Assembly (NCBI GenBank): GCA_023434425.1
Contig: JAEYSS010000201.1
Location: 1-23,917 of the forward strand
Length of the DNA: 23,917 nucleotides
Source of the DNA: Pseudomonadota bacterium
Lineage (GTDB): Bacteria; Pseudomonadota; Alphaproteobacteria; Ferrovibrionales; Ferrovibrionaceae
Direction: 5' to 3'
Positions 21,371 through 23,917 of this stretch are shown in pieces. Both the position numbers and the translations under genes were made by a program. The notes under the pieces are model-generated. The model was not told where the DNA came from. It searched no databases and saw only the letters and a list, made by a program, of their open reading frames with translations. Every line of letters begins with the position of its first letter. Position 1 is the first letter of the stretch.

Positions 21371-22724
21371 GTTCCTGCGCTCCACGGCCTCGCGGCTGGC
21401 CCTGGTCTTCGCCGGCCTGTTCATGACGGCCGCTTTCCTGCTGGCCGGGCTGCTGTGGTGGAACACCGCCGGCTATCTCGACCGCGAGACGGATGCCGTG
21501 ATCACGGCCGACACGCGCGCCATCGGCGACCGGATCGAAGATTTCGGTCTTGCGGGCGCCGTGCAGACCATGAATGAGCGTATCGCTGCCGATGCCGATA
21601 ATCGCGGGATTTACCTGCTGACCGATCCGCGGCTTCGGCCGCTGGGCGGTAATGTCGATGCCTGGCCGCTGAAAGTCGGGCCGCGACCGGGCTGGTATGA
21701 AGTCGAGCTGGTACATCGTGATCGCCTGCATATGGCACGGCTGTTGCACGTAACCTTGCCGGGCAACTACCAGCTTCTGGTCGGCCGCGATGTGCAGGAC
21801 CGGGTGGAGATCCGCAACCTGTTTCTGCGTGGCCTTGGCTGGGCCGGTATGGCGGCGCTGGCCTTTGCTTTCTTCGGCGCCTGGCTGATCCGCCGTGCCG
21901 TCGAGCGTCGCATCGAAGGCATTAATCGCACGGCCACCGCCATCGTGCAGGGCGATCTTGCGCGACGCGTGCCGCTGCGCGATACCGACGATGAGTTCGA
22001 TCAGTTGGTCGCCACGATCAACCGGATGCTGGACCAGATGCAGCAGCTGATCGAAGGCGTGCGCAATGTGTCGAATGCGATCGCCCATGACCTGCGCACA
22101 CCACTGGCCGAGACGCGGGCGCGGCTGGAAGGTCTGCTGCGTCAGCCGGCAGGCACGGAACAGTCGCTGGATGGCATCGCCACCGCTATCGCCGATATCG
22201 ACCGGCTGATCGGCGTGTTCAATGCGCTGCTGCGGCTGGCCGAACTGGATACCGGGCTGCGTCGCGCCGGTTTCGCGCCAGTCGATGTTGCGGCGCTCAT
22301 CGATGATGCCGCCGAGCTTTACGGGCCTGCCGCAGAAGCCAAAGGCATCGGTCTGGACAGCCATGCCGAGGCCGGCCTTGCCCTGAAGGGCGACCGGCAG
22401 CTGCTGGCCCAGGCGGTCGGCAATCTGCTGGACAATGCGGTCAAATACACCCCGGCCGACGGACGCATCGCTTTGAATGCAATACGACAGGACGACGGGC
22501 GCATTGGGATCATCGTAGCCGACAACGGGCCGGGGATACCCGAAGATGATCGGGCCCAGGTGACGCGGCGCTTCTACCGCGGCGATTCCAGCCGCCATGC
22601 TGCGGGGGTGGGGCTGGGGCTCAGCCTGGTGGAGGCCGTCGCCCGGCTACATGGGGGGGAATTGAGATTGGATGCCAACAATCCGGGCTTACGCGCCGTC
22701 TTGGCTTTGCCAGCCTCGGCTTGA
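21363..22724 (+). CDS. Sensor histidine kinase paired with the regulator
   Basis: A 453-residue inner-membrane kinase. TM1 (about 11-33) and TM2 (about 156-176) enclose a periplasmic sensor of about 120 residues (LDRETDAVITADTRAIGDRI...). A HAMP linker (about 177-230) has RRAVERRIEGINRTATAIVQ, then GDLARRVP. The HisKA domain has H242 in NAIAHDLRTPLAE, and the ATPase domain has NLLDNAVKYTP (N box), VADNGPGIP (G1), RRFYRGDSSR (F box) and GVGLGLSLVEAV (G2). The start ATG lies inside the regulator's last codons. The stimulus is presumably envelope stress, judging by the degP neighbour. The nitrile hydratase gene begins 12 bases after its stop. Confidence 0.94.
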   Translation: MPRFLRSTASRLALVFAGLFMTAAFLLAGLLWWNTAGYLDRETDAVITADTRAIGDRIEDFGLAGAVQTMNERIAADADNRGIYLLTDPRLRPLGGNVDAWPLKVGPRPGWYEVELVHRDRLHMARLLHVTLPGNYQLLVGRDVQDRVEIRNLFLRGLGWAGMAALAFAFFGAWLIRRAVERRIEGINRTATAIVQGDLARRVPLRDTDDEFDQLVATINRMLDQMQQLIEGVRNVSNAIAHDLRTPLAETRARLEGLLRQPAGTEQSLDGIATAIADIDRLIGVFNALLRLAELDTGLRRAGFAPVDVAALIDDAAELYGPAAEAKGIGLDSHAEAGLALKGDRQLLAQAVGNLLDNAVKYTPADGRIALNAIRQDDGRIGIIVADNGPGIPEDDRAQVTRRFYRGDSSRHAAGVGLGLSLVEAVARLHGGELRLDANNPGLRAVLALPASA

Positions 22725-22736
22725 TAGGATCGGGGT

Positions 22737-23381
22737 ATGGCACATGATCACCACCCCGACCATCATCACCATCACGATCATCATCACGACGATGGTCACG
22801 GCACGGTCCTGAGCGATGTCGAGCTGCGTGTCCGCGCGCTCGAAAGCATTCTGGTCGAGAAGGGCTATGTCGACCCGGCTGCGCTCGACCTGCTGATCGA
22901 GACCTACGAGACCAAGGTCGGGCCGCATAACGGCGCCCATGTGGTGGCCAAGGCCTGGAGTGACCCGGCTTATCATGACTGGCTGATCAAGGATGCCACG
23001 GCGGCGATTCAGTCGCTGGGTTATATCGGCCGGCAGGGCGAGCATATGGTGGCGGTCGAGAATACACCCACCACGCATAACATGGTCGTCTGCACCTTGT
23101 GCTCCTGCTATCCGTGGCCGGTGCTGGGCCTGCCGCCGGTCTGGTATAAGTCGGCGCCGTATCGGTCGCGCGCGGTGATGGACCCGCGCGGCGTGCTAAA
23201 GGATTTCGGCGTCACGTTGCCGACGGAAAAGCGGATCAAGGTCTGGGATTCGACAGCCGAAGTACGCTACCTCGTGCTGCCCGAGCGGCCAAAAGGCACC
23301 GAAGGCTGGAGTGAGGAGAAGCTGGCGACGCTGGTGACGCGCGACAGCATGATCGGCACCGGCCTTGCGAGGCAACCATGA
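22737..23381 (+). CDS. nthA: Cobalt-type nitrile hydratase alpha subunit
   Basis: A 214-residue alpha subunit of nitrile hydratase, which hydrates nitriles to amides in the cytoplasm. The metal-binding claw is VCTLCSCYPW (C119-T120-L121-C122-S123-C124); threonine at the second position marks the non-corrin cobalt type, whereas iron enzymes have serine. Other family stretches are EKGYVDPAALDLL, NGAHVVAKAWSDPAYHDWLI, LPPVWYKSAPYRSRAVMDPR and VWDSTAEVRYLVLPERP. The first 22 residues contain 12 histidines and several aspartates, an extension resembling a metal-binding tail. Its stop overlaps the beta-subunit start (ATGA). The short gap from the kinase gene suggests read-through transcription from the degP operon. 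Confidence 0.95.
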   Translation: MAHDHHPDHHHHHDHHHDDGHGTVLSDVELRVRALESILVEKGYVDPAALDLLIETYETKVGPHNGAHVVAKAWSDPAYHDWLIKDATAAIQSLGYIGRQGEHMVAVENTPTTHNMVVCTLCSCYPWPVLGLPPVWYKSAPYRSRAVMDPRGVLKDFGVTLPTEKRIKVWDSTAEVRYLVLPERPKGTEGWSEEKLATLVTRDSMIGTGLARQP

Positions 23382-23917
23382 ACGGCGCGGCCGATATGGG
23401 CGGCATGATGGGTTTCGGCCCGGTGCGCCATGAGGGTGAGCACGAGCCGAAGTTCCACGCCGAATGGGAAAAGCGCGTGCTGGCGATGACCTTGGCGATC
23501 GGCGCCACAGGGCAGTGGAATATCGATATGTCGCGCTCGGCGCGTGAAAGCCTGCCCCCGCCGCAATATTATGCCAAGACCTATTACGAAATCTGGCTAT
23601 CGGGTATCGAGAAGCTGATGGTCGAGCGCGGCATGATCTCGGCAGAGGAAATCCAGGCCGGCCGCGTGCTGGCGCCACCAAAGCCGCTGCCGCGTATTCT
23701 GAAGGCTGAGAATGTGCCGGCCGTGCTGGCGAAAGGTGGACCGACCACGCGTGAGAGCGATCAGGCGGCGCGTTTCAAAACCGGCGATCTCGTGCGGGCG
23801 AAGAACATGCATCCGACCGGGCATACCCGGCTGCCGCGCTATGTGCGCGGCCATGTCGGGACCGTCGAGCTGCTGCATGGCGTGCATGTCTTCCCCGACA
23901 GCAATGCGAAGGGCGAG
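23378..23917 (+). CDS. nthB: Nitrile hydratase beta subunit (partial at right edge)
   Basis: The first 180 residues of the beta subunit, in frame to the end of the window. It starts with MNGAADMGGMMGFGPVRHEG, the typical beta N-terminus (NG..D.GG..GFGPV), followed by FHAEWEKRVLAMTLAIGATG, NIDMSRSARESLPPPQYYAK, SYYEIW-like TYYEIWLSGIEKLM, and the SH3-like barrel FKTGDLVRAKNMHPTGHTRL, PRYVRGHVGTVELLHGVHVF. The alpha stop and beta start share ATGA, so the two subunits are translationally coupled. An activator/cobalt chaperone gene would be expected just beyond the edge. It pairs with the alpha subunit to form the active site. Confidence 0.95.
   Translation, partial: MNGAADMGGMMGFGPVRHEGEHEPKFHAEWEKRVLAMTLAIGATGQWNIDMSRSARESLPPPQYYAKTYYEIWLSGIEKLMVERGMISAEEIQAGRVLAPPKPLPRILKAENVPAVLAKGGPTTRESDQAARFKTGDLVRAKNMHPTGHTRLPRYVRGHVGTVELLHGVHVFPDSNAKGE

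Overview
The window is GC-rich and densely coding. Several things together point to a free-living, flagellated alphaproteobacterium, plausibly of the Rhodospirillales type: alphaproteobacterial-style flagellin and hook proteins, a perfect sigma-54 promoter on the hook gene, a regulatory-domain methyltransferase, YfcG-like glutathione transferases, and an HtrA/two-component operon. The lineage is an inference from gene content, not a sequence match. I see no prophage, insertion sequence, integrase or CRISPR array.

Layout. Positions 1-185 hold the end of an unassigned gene. A PilZ-like protein (329-1798) and a small tandem-CBS protein (1865-2311, minus) converge on a strong hairpin. A small hypothetical protein (2501-2872) is followed by a flagellar hook gene flgE on the minus strand (2887-4224). 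flgE has a textbook -24/-12 promoter and a palindrome at enhancer distance. Divergent from flgE runs a close-packed run, 4397-10992: a six-TM PAS histidine kinase with no partner regulator, MsrQ, a 2-hydroxyacid dehydrogenase, a D-aminoacylase-family deacylase and a secreted protein with an internally duplicated module. A small HTH-like protein, a minus-strand glutathione transferase and a short minus-strand flagellin follow.

The only long non-coding stretch (12946-13496) is the most unusual part. It holds a flagellin leader hairpin, a CtrA-like box and a plus-strand promoter candidate. It also holds an 11-copy, exactly 10-bp tandem array with an invariant CGA core, followed by a 17-bp palindrome. 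Downstream is a compact GST-GNAT-GST-YbaK run ending in a tRNA-Ser(GCU) gene. The tRNA lies one base from the stop codon of a convergent methyltransferase gene.

The right part holds a Tat-exported multicopper oxidase, a degP/htrA protease, an OmpR-type regulator and a sensor kinase (an envelope-stress type operon). A cobalt-type nitrile hydratase (alpha complete, beta running off the end) starts only 12 bases after the kinase stop. Most genes belong to known families. The novelty lies in the non-coding repeat array, in the duplicated secreted protein and its operon, and in the coupling of nitrile hydratase to an HtrA two-component operon.
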